Below are positions 19,809 to 29,346 of a DNA stretch of 64,000 nucleotides, piece after piece. The translations under genes and the position numbers were made by a program. Below the pieces are notes generated by a model. It had not been told where the DNA came from. It did not search any database and saw only the letters and a list, made by a program, of their open reading frames with translations. Origin of the DNA: Pseudoselenomonas ruminantium (GTDB lineage Bacteria; Bacillota; Negativicutes; Selenomonadales; Selenomonadaceae); assembly GCF_900142515.1 (NCBI RefSeq), contig NZ_FRBC01000012.1:26123-90122 (forward strand), given 5' to 3'. Numbering within the stretch: the stretch's first letter is position 1; every line of letters starts with the position of its first letter.

Positions 19809-20244
19809 CCATTTCCTTTTCCTTGTAGAGTATGGCATACATCATACTGATAACCCCCAGCACGATGGCGATATCCGCGATATTGAACACCGGCCAGATG
19901 CGAAAATCAAAAAAATCCACCACGAGGCCGCTACGGATGCGGTCAATCAAGTTGCCTACCGCACCTGCCAGCAGAGATACACAACCATAATGGAAAAATC
20001 CACATTGCTGTTTCAGCCGGGGATAATAAAAGCAAAACGCAGCAATCATTGCTGCGCCAGCCAGAATAAAGAACCAGCTTTGATGAGGCAGCATGCCAAA
20101 GGCTGCCCCCGGATTCAATACATAGGTGATGTGAAAGATGCCCTTGATAACCGGAACACTTTCCCCCGGTGTCATGGTGGTCATAACCAGTAACTTAACC
20201 AGCTGGTCCAAGGCCAGCAGTACAAAAAACAATCCTCCAGCCAT
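19801..20244 (-). CDS. lspA: Lipoprotein signal peptidase II
   Basis: This 147-residue inner-membrane aspartic protease with four membrane helices cleaves prolipoproteins at the lipobox. Family motifs NPGAAFGML, GNLIDRIRSG (first catalytic Asp) and FNIADIAI (second catalytic Asp) are all present. Its stop overlaps the start of the rluD-family gene by eight bases. It is slightly short at the N-terminus compared with most LspA but keeps the first membrane helix. Confidence 0.94.
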   Translation of the reverse strand: MAGGLFFVLLALDQLVKLLVMTTMTPGESVPVIKGIFHITYVLNPGAAFGMLPHQSWFFILAGAAMIAAFCFYYPRLKQQCGFFHYGCVSLLAGAVGNLIDRIRSGLVVDFFDFRIWPVFNIADIAIVLGVISMMYAILYKEKEMDE

Positions 20245-20254
20245 CTATATACGC

Positions 20255-20890
20255 TTATCCTTCCTGCTTGTCCGCGGCATCGTCTTCCTTCGCTAATTCC
20301 TGCGCTTCATAGGGAACAGCCTGATGCCCGCTCAGAGCCTTCTGCAAGGCTTCTGCCTGCGTGCCCATGGCCTTCTTCTCCCGTTCTTCCTTCTCCGGGT
20401 CCGGCAGCTGGGACATGGTATCATCAATCACAGCCAGTTCCGACTCCAAGGTCACCTTGATTTTCCGCAGGAAATTGTTCTTCTCCCGCACCAGACGGTC
20501 ATATTCCTCTACAATCACCTGTGCTTTTTTCTTGGCATCCTCGATGATCTTGTCAGCCTTCATCTCAGCTTCCTGCACCTTGTTGGCACATTCCTTGGCC
20601 GTGTTCTCCCGGGTTTCCTCCGCATTCTTGCGGGCGTTGCTGGTCACTTCCTCCGCCGTCCTCTGGGCCACCAATAAGGTGTCCTTGAGGTTCTGCTCCA
20701 ACTGCTGATACTGCTCGTTGTCCTTCTGCGCACGGGCCAGATCTTCCTTCAGACGGTCATTTTCCCGGAAAAGCTTTTCATAGTCATTGACTACCTTGTC
20801 AAGGAAATCATCGATCTCATCCTCGTTATAACCGCGGAAGCTGCGTTTGAAATCCTTGTTGTGTATGTCCATTGGTGTAAGCAAAATCAT
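20255..20890 (-). CDS. divIVA: DivIVA-domain cell division/polarity protein
   Basis: This 211-residue protein opens with the conserved lipid-binding N-terminus MILLTPMDIHNKDFKRSFRG, then YNEDEIDDFLDKVVNDYE, followed by a long coiled coil (about 28-165) and a short disordered acidic tail. DivIVA proteins bind strongly curved membrane at poles and septa and recruit partners. It heads the transcript divIVA-lspA-rluD-pyrR. In Firmicutes the ylmH/sepF genes normally lie directly upstream; here a plus-strand radical SAM gene separates them. Confidence 0.94.
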   Translation of the reverse strand: MILLTPMDIHNKDFKRSFRGYNEDEIDDFLDKVVNDYEKLFRENDRLKEDLARAQKDNEQYQQLEQNLKDTLLVAQRTAEEVTSNARKNAEETRENTAKECANKVQEAEMKADKIIEDAKKKAQVIVEEYDRLVREKNNFLRKIKVTLESELAVIDDTMSQLPDPEKEEREKKAMGTQAEALQKALSGHQAVPYEAQELAKEDDAADKQEG

Positions 20891-21080
20891 TATCCCCTAT
20901 CTGTATAGCAGAATCATATCCACCAGTTTTCTTTTACTACTTAGACTATACTAACATATTTTTTACAAAAATGCTACTTTGTAAAAAAAGACAGGCTGCC
21001 ATAAGAAGGATATCGCTACCATTTCAGCGAAATATCCGTTAGGATTTAGTCTATAGTCAATCACGGAAGGAGATTCATAT

Positions 21081-22241
21081 ATGTTCCACGTTGCAATCTA
21101 CGGCTCGGAAACATTCAGCACCATCATCAGACATACCATCGAAAATCAGTATAACAAGGCTACGATCAATGCAGGTGGTGCCCCCTTAAAAGTGCTTGCC
21201 TTCTGGAATCTAGCTGCGTCTCAGGAATCAATAAAGGAAGACTTGCCTGTTTTGGATTTTCTGCAAATGAGAGCCTTATATACGCAAGGAATTATTAACG
21301 GCATTATTATCCCCAGGGAACTCCTTTCATCCCAAACCAATTTAGTATCGCTTATCGTCCGCAATGGCATCAACGTGGAAGATATCTATCTAACCGGACG
21401 GCTTAACGAAAAAGCTCTGCTAGAAAAACAGATTCTCTCCTTCCTTAGTCCATGGCTCAATGCCAGTTATCTACCTTACTTGGAATTCCATATCGCAGAT
21501 CAATGCAATTTGAATTGCAAAGCTTGCGAGCATTATTCTGGTCTAGTAAAAACTCCCCACTATCCTGATTTCAAACAATTTACCCAAGATTTTCACAAAC
21601 TCCATCAATTCATCAGTGATATTGGTATCATCCGCATTCTAGGCGGAGAACCATTGCTCAATCCTAAAATTGATGATTATATCCAACTAAGCCGCCAGTT
21701 ATACCCAGCCGCCAACCTCTTCGTAGTCACCAATGCCATACTCCTTATGAAAATGCCCGCACATTTCTATGATACTCTGAAAGAAACCGACACGAACATC
21801 CATATCTCCTTTTATCCCCCCTTGGAAAAGAAAATGTCAGAAATTGAAGCTTTTTTGCAAAAAAAAGGGATTTCCTACTATATTTCACCACTCATACACA
21901 AATTCGAAATGAAACAAACACTGCGCAAGACTGCTTCTCCCGATTATTTTTACCGCTGTTCCCAATCCCGCTGCCATAACCTGTATGATGGCAAAATTGC
22001 CGCCTGCTTTCTCCCTTTTACCACAAAATATTTCAACGAATATTTCCATCAACATCTGCCTGAAGATGGCGCCATAGATTTATACACGCCCGGCCTGACT
22101 ACGGAAATTCTGAAAACAAAACTAATGCAGCCATTTGAACGCTGCTATTATTGTCAAGATTCCATATCCGTTGACTGGGAACAAATAAAAAATCCCAGTA
22201 CACTTGCAGACTGGCTGGCAGAGGAAAATCAATCCCTATAA
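21081..22241 (+). CDS. Radical SAM enzyme of unknown function with N-terminal Rossmann-like domain
   Basis: This 386-residue protein has the radical SAM cluster motif CNLNCKAC (Cys142, 146, 149). The N-terminal 125 residues (MFHVAIYGSE..., GIIIPRELLSS...) look like a nucleotide- or sugar-binding Rossmann-type domain of the kind found at polysaccharide loci. A Cys-containing C-terminal part (YRCSQSRCHNL, ACFLP, RCYYCQDS) could hold an auxiliary iron-sulfur cluster. A GAAGGAGA site precedes the ATG. It stands alone on the plus strand inside a conserved minus-strand cell-division cluster, so neighbours give no clue to its substrate. Its base composition is somewhat more AT-rich than the flanking genes, suggesting a later insertion. 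Confidence 0.85.
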   Translation: MFHVAIYGSETFSTIIRHTIENQYNKATINAGGAPLKVLAFWNLAASQESIKEDLPVLDFLQMRALYTQGIINGIIIPRELLSSQTNLVSLIVRNGINVEDIYLTGRLNEKALLEKQILSFLSPWLNASYLPYLEFHIADQCNLNCKACEHYSGLVKTPHYPDFKQFTQDFHKLHQFISDIGIIRILGGEPLLNPKIDDYIQLSRQLYPAANLFVVTNAILLMKMPAHFYDTLKETDTNIHISFYPPLEKKMSEIEAFLQKKGISYYISPLIHKFEMKQTLRKTASPDYFYRCSQSRCHNLYDGKIAACFLPFTTKYFNEYFHQHLPEDGAIDLYTPGLTTEILKTKLMQPFERCYYCQDSISVDWEQIKNPSTLADWLAEENQSL

Positions 22242-22259
22242 ATCATAAAACCATAACAC

Positions 22260-22294
22260 AAAAAACTCCTGCTCGGATCATTCCCGAGCAGGAG
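22260..22294 (-). terminator. Intrinsic terminator downstream of ylmH
   Basis: CTCCTGCTCGG pairs with CCGAGCAGGAG, with six T after it on the minus strand. On the plus strand the T run is weaker, but it may also stop the radical SAM transcript that converges here. Confidence 0.85.
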
Positions 22295-22306
22295 CTTTCT
22301 CTCACA

Positions 22307-23101
22307 TTACAAATATCGCTTCAATACAACCACAGTGCGTCCTTTTTTCGTGGTTCCCCGGACCTCGGCTACCTCCAGCCGGCCTCTGCCACGCATGGAG
22401 AGGATGTCGCCTTCCTTGACATTCTGGGAAGCGCTCTTGACTGGCTGCCAGTTGATCTTGAGCTTGTCGGCAGCGATGTCAGAGGCCGCCTTGCTGCGGG
22501 AGGAGCCAAAGCCGGCAGCAGCGATGGAGTCTACACGCAGTGATGCCACCGTAGCGCGGATTTCCTTGCATCGCTCTTCCTTGGGTGCGATGGAACTGAG
22601 GTCAGCGCGCTGGCATTCCACGCCCACAGCGCCAATCTTATCGAGGTTCGCCAGCAGGAAATCAGCCATCTTCTCATCACAGATGATCTTCACGGAATCA
22701 TTGGTTACCAACAGGTCCCCGATGGTATCCCGTTCAATGCCCTGCCCCATGAGTGCCCCGAGCACGTCACGATGGCTGAGCCGGGCAAACTGCCCATTCC
22801 ATTTAGCTTCGATGCAATCAATGCCGAAGCTGGTTGGCGTACCAGCAAAGTCCTCATGGATGAAGACAGCCCTAGCCCGCTCGGCCCCCTGATAGCCGCC
22901 GGCAAAGTCCACGCGGATATTGCCATAGTTGGCCGCCACAGTTTCAGCGATTTCCTGTCCAAAGGGATCGAGAAAACCGGAAATGCGGAACTTCTGAGTG
23001 CGCAGGATATTTTCGGCCAAATCCACCAGTTTGACCACAATCTCTTCACCTTCGGTGCCTTTATAGAACCGAATCAGTTTTTCTTTCTGTTCACTTGCCA
23101 T
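22307..23101 (-). CDS. ylmH: YlmH-family S4-domain RNA-binding protein
   Basis: This 264-residue protein has the S4 RNA-binding domain at the C-terminus (VKSASQNVKEGDILSMRGRG, ending VVVLKRYL) and the YlmH N-terminal domain. YlmH homologues bind ribosomes or peptidyl-tRNA on split 50S subunits in rescue of stalled translation, and the gene is a regular member of the division cluster. It follows sepF by 15 bases. The yggT/ylmG gene that usually sits between sepF and ylmH is absent here. Confidence 0.92.
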   Translation of the reverse strand: MASEQKEKLIRFYKGTEGEEIVVKLVDLAENILRTQKFRISGFLDPFGQEIAETVAANYGNIRVDFAGGYQGAERARAVFIHEDFAGTPTSFGIDCIEAKWNGQFARLSHRDVLGALMGQGIERDTIGDLLVTNDSVKIICDEKMADFLLANLDKIGAVGVECQRADLSSIAPKEERCKEIRATVASLRVDSIAAAGFGSSRSKAASDIAADKLKINWQPVKSASQNVKEGDILSMRGRGRLEVAEVRGTTKKGRTVVVLKRYL

Positions 23102-23116
23102 AGTTAAATCTGTCCC

Positions 23117-23623
23117 TTATTTCTTCAGCCAGGGCATCTCTGCCGAAACTTTCTTCTCTTCTTCCGTATAGCTCACGTTGACATTGCTCGGTGCACACAG
23201 GAAGACGTTGTGCCCCACTTTCTTGATTTCACCGTTCAATGCGTAGGTAGTGCCGCTGATGAAGTCAATGATGCGCTTGGCATCATCCGCCTCAGTCTTT
23301 TCAAAGTTGATGACCACCGGCTTCTTCTCCCGCAAATTGTTGGCTACCTGCTGGGCATCGTCGAAGGTCTTGGGCTCGATTACGATAACCTTCATCTTCA
23401 TATTGGTCACCGTGTTGTTCTCCCTGGCCGAAGCTGCGGATTGGAAGTCCACTACATTCCGGGCACTCTCATTGCGTTCATGGCTCATGTCAAAACTCTC
23501 TTCCTCTTCTTCCGGTTCTTCATAATCCCGGCTTTCTTTCAATCGTTCTTCAATGGCATCCAGTTTTTCATCTGGCGGATCCATCAGTCCCATCTTTCCG
23601 CAAACTTTATCGATTATACTCAT
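23117..23623 (-). CDS. sepF: SepF cell division protein
   Basis: This 168-residue protein has an N-terminal amphipathic membrane-targeting region, an acidic Glu-rich linker, and the conserved SepF core (VIEPKTFDDAQQVANNLREK, then VVINFEKTEADDAKRIIDF). SepF tethers and bundles FtsZ at the division site. It lies between yggS and ylmH in one tight minus-strand operon. Confidence 0.95.
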   Translation of the reverse strand: MSIIDKVCGKMGLMDPPDEKLDAIEERLKESRDYEEPEEEEESFDMSHERNESARNVVDFQSAASARENNTVTNMKMKVIVIEPKTFDDAQQVANNLREKKPVVINFEKTEADDAKRIIDFISGTTYALNGEIKKVGHNVFLCAPSNVNVSYTEEEKKVSAEMPWLKK

Positions 23624-23638
23624 GACTATTCCCCTTCG

Positions 23639-24349
23639 TTAATACTGGCGCGGCCCAAAGATGGCTGTGCCTACCCGCACCATATTGGCGCCTTCTTCTA
23701 CGGCTATTTCGTAATCGTGAGTCATACCCATCGATAACGTATCAATATTCGACGTCGGCAAGTCTAAATCCTGTACATCCTGAAAAATTTTATACATTTC
23801 CCGGAAAAGCGGCCGACACAGTTCCACGTCCTCGTAGTTCGGTGCCATGCACATCAGGCCACGCAGACGCAGGTTCGGCAGGGCATTTATCGCTTGCAGG
23901 CTGGCAAACAGGTCCTCTTTATAGATACCAGACTTGCTTTCTTCTTTGGCCAGGTTTACCTGCACCAGGATATCCTGAACTTTATCAATCCTGGCAGCCT
24001 CACTGTTGATTGCCTCAGCCAGATGCAGGCTGTCCACCGAGTGAATCAGGTCGGAAAACTTCACCGCCTGCCGGACCTTGTTGGTCTGCAGATGACCAAT
24101 GAGATGCCAGGTCACGCAATTGCCAATCTCGACGAATTTCGTCTTGGCCTCCTGTACGCGGTTCTCACCCACATCCGCGGCTCCGGCAGCAATGGCCTCC
24201 CGCATGGCGGTGGTATCGTGATTCTTCGTCACCGCCACCAAGGTGACCGCTGCCTCCTTTGGCACGGTGGTGCGCCGCTGTTTGGCTGCTTCAATCTTTG
24301 CTACAACATTTTGATAACGCTCTGCTATTTCCTGCCCCAAAACACTCAC
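23639..24349 (-). CDS. YggS-family PLP homeostasis protein
   Basis: This 236-residue alanine-racemase-like TIM barrel binds pyridoxal phosphate but has no racemase domain. The PLP lysine is in LVAVTKNHDT, and the family motifs GENRVQEAKTK, WHLIGHLQTNK and LSMGMTHDYEIAVEEGANMVRVGTAIFG are present. It keeps free PLP levels balanced. It is equivalent to Bacillus YlmE and sits in the classical pgeF-yggS-sepF order. Confidence 0.95.
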   Translation of the reverse strand: MSVLGQEIAERYQNVVAKIEAAKQRRTTVPKEAAVTLVAVTKNHDTTAMREAIAAGAADVGENRVQEAKTKFVEIGNCVTWHLIGHLQTNKVRQAVKFSDLIHSVDSLHLAEAINSEAARIDKVQDILVQVNLAKEESKSGIYKEDLFASLQAINALPNLRLRGLMCMAPNYEDVELCRPLFREMYKIFQDVQDLDLPTSNIDTLSMGMTHDYEIAVEEGANMVRVGTAIFGPRQY

Positions 24350-24365
24350 CCCTGATACAAATCCA

Positions 24366-25187
24366 TTAGTACTGATTCAGTGCAATTATGGCGGCCATAC
24401 GCCCTGTCTGCCCGCCTTCGGCCCGATAGGAATAGAACCACTGATGCTGGCAGTCGGTACAGGTGTCAGCCATTTCGATATTTTCCTCGGAAATCCCCGT
24501 CTCCAACAGCTGCAGGCGGTTAGCCTCCCAAAGGTTGACATAAAGCTGGCCTTCCCGCGTGGTGATCAGCGTATCGGTATGCCGGGGAAACGCCTCGCGG
24601 AACTTCTCCGCCACTTCCTCACCTACCGCAAAACAACAGGGGCCAATGGATGGACCGATTCCCGCCAGGATATCTGCCGGATCGGAGCCAAATTCTTCCT
24701 GCATGCGCCAGACGGTCTCCCGTGCGATTTTTGCCACGGTCCCTTTCCAGCCTGCGTGAGCGATTCCCACAGCCTTTTTCTCCGGATCAAGGAAAATCAC
24801 CGGCACACAGTCAGCGAAGCACAGCAGCAATGGCACCCCTGGCTCATTGGTGATCAGGGCATCGGTGTCCGCAATGGCATCGGCATAATCCTTTGCCCCC
24901 CGGCCAGCATCTGCCATAGTCACGCGTTGGATGTTCGCTCCGTGCACCTGCTGCGGCGTCACCAGTTTCTCAGCCTTCAGCTCCAGTGCCTGCAAGAATC
25001 TTTGACGGTTCTCCCAGACGATATCGGCTTCGTCACCCACATGCAGTGCCATATTCAAGCCCTTGTAGGGTTTGACACTTTCACCGCCCAGCCGCGCAGA
25101 AAACGCGTGCTGACAGATATTTTCCGCAAAGGAAGTGAACTTCCCCCGCCATAGATTATTGCCCAGATGTTCGATTGCAAAACTCAT
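24366..25187 (-). CDS. pgeF: Peptidoglycan editing factor PgeF (laccase-domain, YfiH family)
   Basis: This 273-residue protein is of the DUF152/YfiH family, equivalent to Bacillus YlmD. The conserved metal-site motifs are present: TPQQVHGANI, FADCVPVIFLDPEKKAVGIAHAGWKGT, and GIGPSIGPCCFAVGEEV. Family members remove wrongly incorporated residues from peptidoglycan precursors and some act on purine nucleosides. It is first in the pgeF-yggS-sepF-ylmH transcript. Confidence 0.94.
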   Translation of the reverse strand: MSFAIEHLGNNLWRGKFTSFAENICQHAFSARLGGESVKPYKGLNMALHVGDEADIVWENRQRFLQALELKAEKLVTPQQVHGANIQRVTMADAGRGAKDYADAIADTDALITNEPGVPLLLCFADCVPVIFLDPEKKAVGIAHAGWKGTVAKIARETVWRMQEEFGSDPADILAGIGPSIGPCCFAVGEEVAEKFREAFPRHTDTLITTREGQLYVNLWEANRLQLLETGISEENIEMADTCTDCQHQWFYSYRAEGGQTGRMAAIIALNQY

Positions 25188-25208
25188 CTGCTCACCCCAT
25201 TGCCATTA

Positions 25209-26936
25209 TTATCCACAAACACCGCAGCGATGACAACCGTCAAAACACTGGATGGTGGGTTTCAATTCTTCGGCCTTCTTCATTTCCTGATAGATGTATT
25301 CCCGGCTGAAGCCCATATCGAGAGCCTCCCAGGGGAACAACTCATCGGCTCCCCGCTGCCGGTAAAGATAATCGTCCATGGACAGGCCGCAGTCCTTCAT
25401 GGCCCGCTTGAATGCCTTGCTGCCGCCGTTTTCACAGGCCAACAGCAACGCCTCGCCCACCTGCCGGTCCCCTCGGGCCAGCACACCCTGAACGAATGCT
25501 TCTTTGGGTGATTCCACCCCCACAATAATATTCTTGCGCTTGCGCAGGCCCTGTGTCAAGGTCTTCGCCGCTTTTTCCACATATTTCTTATCCGCCATAG
25601 GCAGCCATTGGAAAGGCGTGAACGGTTTGGGAATGAAAGGATTGACGCTGAGTGTCAGCGTTCCCTTGCTGCCATGCTCCTCCATATAGTCCTTGAGACG
25701 CCCCGCCAGATCCACGATGGCCTCCACATCTTCCTCCTGCTCAAAAGGCAGGCCAATCATGATATAGAGACGGAAATGGCGGATGCCAGCCTGCAGGCCC
25801 ATATCCATGGCACGGAAGAGATGTTCCTCCTCAATGCCCTTGTTGATAACAGCCCGCATGCGGCTGCTGCCCGCTTCAGGAGCCATGGTCAATGTCTTGA
25901 GGCCGCTCTCCGCTAGCGAATCCACCAGCTCCTGCGTCACGGAATCCGCCCGGAAGGAAGCCACCGACATGGACAAGCCTTCGCCCAATATATCCTTACA
26001 GAGTTCGTTGATTTCCGGATAGTCGGAAATCGCCGCCCCCATCAGGCCGATGCGTTTCTTGTATTGCAGAGCTTCTTTCACCTCCCGTGTCACCACTCCC
26101 AAAGAGCGGTTGCGGGGGCGGCGGAAGCAGTAGCCTGCCATGCAGAAACGGCAATGGCGCCCACAGCCCCGGGCGGTCTCAATCAGATAGAAATTGAATT
26201 CCGTATTATCCGTGCGCACCACAGTATGAGCCGGATAAGCATCCAAATCCTGCACCCACTGACGACTGATGGTCGCGGGTGTGTCCGCCTGCGGGACAAT
26301 GGCCTGCAAGCGGCCCTCTTCGGTATAACGATGTTCATACAAAGAAGGCACATAGACACCGGGAACCTGAGCCAGACGCTGCAGCATTTCCTGACGGGAA
26401 ACACCCTCACTCCGTGCCTGATAGAACACATCCATCATAGCCGGCATGATGACTTCGCCTTCACCGATGACAAAAGCGTCAATCACAGCTGACAGCGGCT
26501 CAGGATTGAAGGTCGCACAAGGGCCGCCCGCGATGACCAGCGGGTCCATATCACCCCGTTCTGCCGCACGCACTCTGACCTTGCCCAGTTCCAGCATCCT
26601 GACCACATTGAAGTAATCCATCTCAAAGGAGAGCACAAAGGCAATCATGGCAAACTGCTGCAAAGGCAGTTGATTTTCCACACTCATCAGCGGCGTACGG
26701 GTATTCTCATAGCGCTCGATGCTCTTGCGCTCGGGCAGGAACACGCGTTCACAAGCCGTATCATTGCGCTTGTTCAAGAGCTCGTAGATGATATGCAGCC
26801 CCAGATTGGACATGCCCACGAAATAGGAATTGGGATAAGCCAGTGCCACGGGCAGTCGTGTGCCCAAGGGATAGCGGTAATAGCCTTCTTCCGCTGCCAA
26901 TTGTTCCTTTAACTCCTGTTTTAGCTCCCAAGCCAA
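25209..26936 (-). CDS. TIGR03960-family B12-binding-type radical SAM protein
   Basis: This 575-residue protein has an N-terminal B12-binding-like domain (about 25-190), the radical SAM motif CGRHCRFC near residue 255, and a C-terminal Cys cluster CFDGCHRCGVCG. This architecture is the TIGR03960 family, often found near ribosome and tRNA modification genes. In many Firmicutes the gene is followed by a small TIGR03936 (DUF2344) partner; none is present here. The target is not known. Confidence 0.9.
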   Translation of the reverse strand: MAWELKQELKEQLAAEEGYYRYPLGTRLPVALAYPNSYFVGMSNLGLHIIYELLNKRNDTACERVFLPERKSIERYENTRTPLMSVENQLPLQQFAMIAFVLSFEMDYFNVVRMLELGKVRVRAAERGDMDPLVIAGGPCATFNPEPLSAVIDAFVIGEGEVIMPAMMDVFYQARSEGVSRQEMLQRLAQVPGVYVPSLYEHRYTEEGRLQAIVPQADTPATISRQWVQDLDAYPAHTVVRTDNTEFNFYLIETARGCGRHCRFCMAGYCFRRPRNRSLGVVTREVKEALQYKKRIGLMGAAISDYPEINELCKDILGEGLSMSVASFRADSVTQELVDSLAESGLKTLTMAPEAGSSRMRAVINKGIEEEHLFRAMDMGLQAGIRHFRLYIMIGLPFEQEEDVEAIVDLAGRLKDYMEEHGSKGTLTLSVNPFIPKPFTPFQWLPMADKKYVEKAAKTLTQGLRKRKNIIVGVESPKEAFVQGVLARGDRQVGEALLLACENGGSKAFKRAMKDCGLSMDDYLYRQRGADELFPWEALDMGFSREYIYQEMKKAEELKPTIQCFDGCHRCGVCG

Positions 26937-26966
26937 ATGCCTTACTCCTTTAACTCACTTCAAAAC

Positions 26967-27440
26967 TTACTCTTTTTCCACAGCCTGCTTATGGGCCTGC
27001 AATTCCCGCAGTTCTTCCATGAAGCTGCTGATGTCTGCAAACTTCCGATAAACCGAAGCAAAGCGGATATAAGCCACTTCGTCGAAATTCTTGAGTTTGC
27101 TCATGACCAGCTTGCCGATCTCGGCTGTGCTGACTTCCTGTTCCATGCTGTTGCGGATATCCCGCTCAATCTCATTGGCGAGATTGGTAATGCTCTCTAG
27201 TGAGATATCCCGCTTGTCACAGGCCCGGATGATTCCGTTCAATATCTTGTCCCGCTTGAACACCTCCCGACGGCCATCATTCTTGATGACCATCAAAGGC
27301 TGCTTTTCTACCACTTCATAGGTGGTGAAACGGCGGCCACAGGACGTGCACTCCCGGCGGCGGCGGATGGTTGCCCCATCATCTGCTGATCTTGAATCTA
27401 TTACTCGACTGTCGTTTTCTTTACAATATGGGCATTTCAT
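26967..27440 (-). CDS. nrdR: Transcriptional repressor NrdR
   Basis: This 157-residue regulator of ribonucleotide reductase genes has an N-terminal zinc ribbon (MKCPYC...CTSCGRRFTTYE) and an ATP-cone domain (VIKNDGRREVFKRDKILNGI) that senses ATP/dATP. The length is typical. Its start overlaps the end of the YgiQ-family gene upstream by four bases, so they are translationally coupled. No nrd gene or NrdR box pair is evident in the window. Confidence 0.96.
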   Translation of the reverse strand: MKCPYCKENDSRVIDSRSADDGATIRRRRECTSCGRRFTTYEVVEKQPLMVIKNDGRREVFKRDKILNGIIRACDKRDISLESITNLANEIERDIRNSMEQEVSTAEIGKLVMSKLKNFDEVAYIRFASVYRKFADISSFMEELRELQAHKQAVEKE

Positions 27441-29344
27441 CGCCGCACCTTCTTTGTTCGTTTATTTTTCGGCCCGTTTGACGGTTGACGCGTCAACTTT
27501 GACCTGTCAGCACCAGACCTGTTTGACCGGTCATGCTTTGACTTGTCCGCTTTATCACTGGCAGGCCGTACCAGACATTTCTTATCATAGCCGATCAGAT
27601 CTGTCCGTCCGGCTTTCGTCAGCGCCTTGCGCACAATGGCCTGATTCTTGGGCAGCCAATACTGCATAAGCGCCCGCTGCATCAATTTGTCTTCCGGGGA
27701 CTTTGCCGAATACACAGCCTCTCCCGTCAAGGGATCGATGCCCGTATACCACATGCAGGTGGAAAGGGTTCCCGGTGTAGGGATGAAATCCTGCACCTGC
27801 TGGGGATGATAGCCCTTGTCCCGGATGAAATCCGCCAGTTCAATGGCATCTTCCAGCTGGGAACCAGGATGGCTCGACATGAAATAAGGTACAAGATACT
27901 GTTTCTTGCCCAATTTCTTGTTCATCGCCGTGAACTTATCCACAAAACGCTCATAGACCTTGCGATTGCTCTTGCCCATCATGCGTGTCACCCGGTCGGT
28001 GATATGCTCCGGGGCAATCTTGAGCTGGCCGCTGATATGATGTTCGCAAAGTTCCTTCAAGAACTCATCTTTCGCCAGCAGCAGATAGTCAAACCGCACG
28101 CCGGAGCGCACAAAGACTTTCTTGACTCCCGGTATCGCCCGCAGTTCCCGCAGCAGCTTGATATAGTCGCTGTGGTCAGCCACGAGATTCTGGCACGGAA
28201 TCGGTGACAAGCAGGGCTTGCCCCGGCAGGTGCCACGCGTAAGCTGTCCGTCACAGCTCGTGCGGCGGAAGTTGGCTGTTGGGCCGCCTACATCATGGAT
28301 ATACCCCTTGAACCCCGGCTGCTGGGTGAGGATCTTCGCCTCACGCAGCAAGGACTCATGGCTGCGCCGCTGGATGATCCGTCCCTCATGGGAGATGATA
28401 GCACAGAAATTACAGCCGCCAAAACAGCCCCGCTGGCTCAGGAGGCTGAACTGCACTTCGGCAATAGCCGGCACGCCGCCATCCTTGTCGTAGATGGGAT
28501 GCCAGGTACGCATATAAGGCAGATCGTAAATCTCGTCCATCTGCTCTTCCGAAAGCGGTTTTGCCGGCGGATTCTGTACCACGCACCACTCATCATTCTG
28601 CTGGGCCAGTTTGCGCCCGCGGAAGGCATCCTGTTCCAGATATTCCACCTTGAACGATTCGGCAAACTTGCGCTTATCCGTGGATACCTCCTGATAAGAA
28701 GGCAGCGGCAGATAATCCCAGACATAATCCATATTGGGCACCTTGTAGCAGGTACCCTGCACATCCTGGATATTGCCGATTTCCACGCCCTGCTGGAGGT
28801 CAGCAGCCACCTGCAAAAGCGCCCGCTCTCCCATGCCAAAGACCAGCAGGTCAGCACCGCTGTCCACCAATATGGAGCGGCGTACCGCATTCGACCAGTA
28901 ATCATAATGGGCCATGCGCCGCAGGCTGGCCTCAATGCCACCGATGATGATGGGCACATCGGGATATAGCTCCCGCAGGCGGTTGCAATAGACAATCGTG
29001 GCCCGTTCCGGACGGAAACCAGCTTTGCCACCCGGCGAGTACGCATCCTGATGGCGCATCTTCTTGGCGGCAGTGAACTTGTTGAGCAGGGAGTCCATAT
29101 TCCCCGCAGAGACAAGAAACCCCAGCCGTGGTTTTCCCAGGCGGTCAAAATCCCTGGTAGAATGCCAGTCCGGCTGGGGAATGATTCCTACTTTATAGCC
29201 ATGCTTCTCGAGCAAACGGCAAAGAATGGCCGGGCCGAAGCTGGGATGATCCACATAGGCATCCCCGGACACAAACACAAAATCCAGCTGCTCCCAGCCC
29301 CGCTCTTCCATATCCTTTTTGCTGATTGGCAAAAATTCCTTCAT
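27437..29344 (-). CDS. YgiQ-family radical SAM protein
   Basis: This 635-residue protein of the YgiQ/UPF0313 family has an N-terminal YgiQ domain (FVFVSGDAYVDHPSFGPAI), the cluster motif CFGGCNFC near residue 300, and a charged, Lys/Arg-rich C-terminal tail with a repetitive look (SDKADKSKHDRSNRSGADRS). The biochemical role of the family is not settled. It forms one unit with nrdR downstream; the rodZ-like gene upstream ends two bases before it. Confidence 0.92.
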   Translation of the reverse strand: MKEFLPISKKDMEERGWEQLDFVFVSGDAYVDHPSFGPAILCRLLEKHGYKVGIIPQPDWHSTRDFDRLGKPRLGFLVSAGNMDSLLNKFTAAKKMRHQDAYSPGGKAGFRPERATIVYCNRLRELYPDVPIIIGGIEASLRRMAHYDYWSNAVRRSILVDSGADLLVFGMGERALLQVAADLQQGVEIGNIQDVQGTCYKVPNMDYVWDYLPLPSYQEVSTDKRKFAESFKVEYLEQDAFRGRKLAQQNDEWCVVQNPPAKPLSEEQMDEIYDLPYMRTWHPIYDKDGGVPAIAEVQFSLLSQRGCFGGCNFCAIISHEGRIIQRRSHESLLREAKILTQQPGFKGYIHDVGGPTANFRRTSCDGQLTRGTCRGKPCLSPIPCQNLVADHSDYIKLLRELRAIPGVKKVFVRSGVRFDYLLLAKDEFLKELCEHHISGQLKIAPEHITDRVTRMMGKSNRKVYERFVDKFTAMNKKLGKKQYLVPYFMSSHPGSQLEDAIELADFIRDKGYHPQQVQDFIPTPGTLSTCMWYTGIDPLTGEAVYSAKSPEDKLMQRALMQYWLPKNQAIVRKALTKAGRTDLIGYDKKCLVRPASDKADKSKHDRSNRSGADRSKLTRQPSNGPKNKRTKKVRR

Positions 29345-29346
29345 TA

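Noticed and set aside
20959..20989. AT-only inverted repeat (TTTTTTACAAA...TTTGTAAAAAA) between divIVA and the radical SAM gene
   Set aside because: The stem is almost pure A/T and is not placed after a gene end; it may be a binding site but is too weak to call a terminator.
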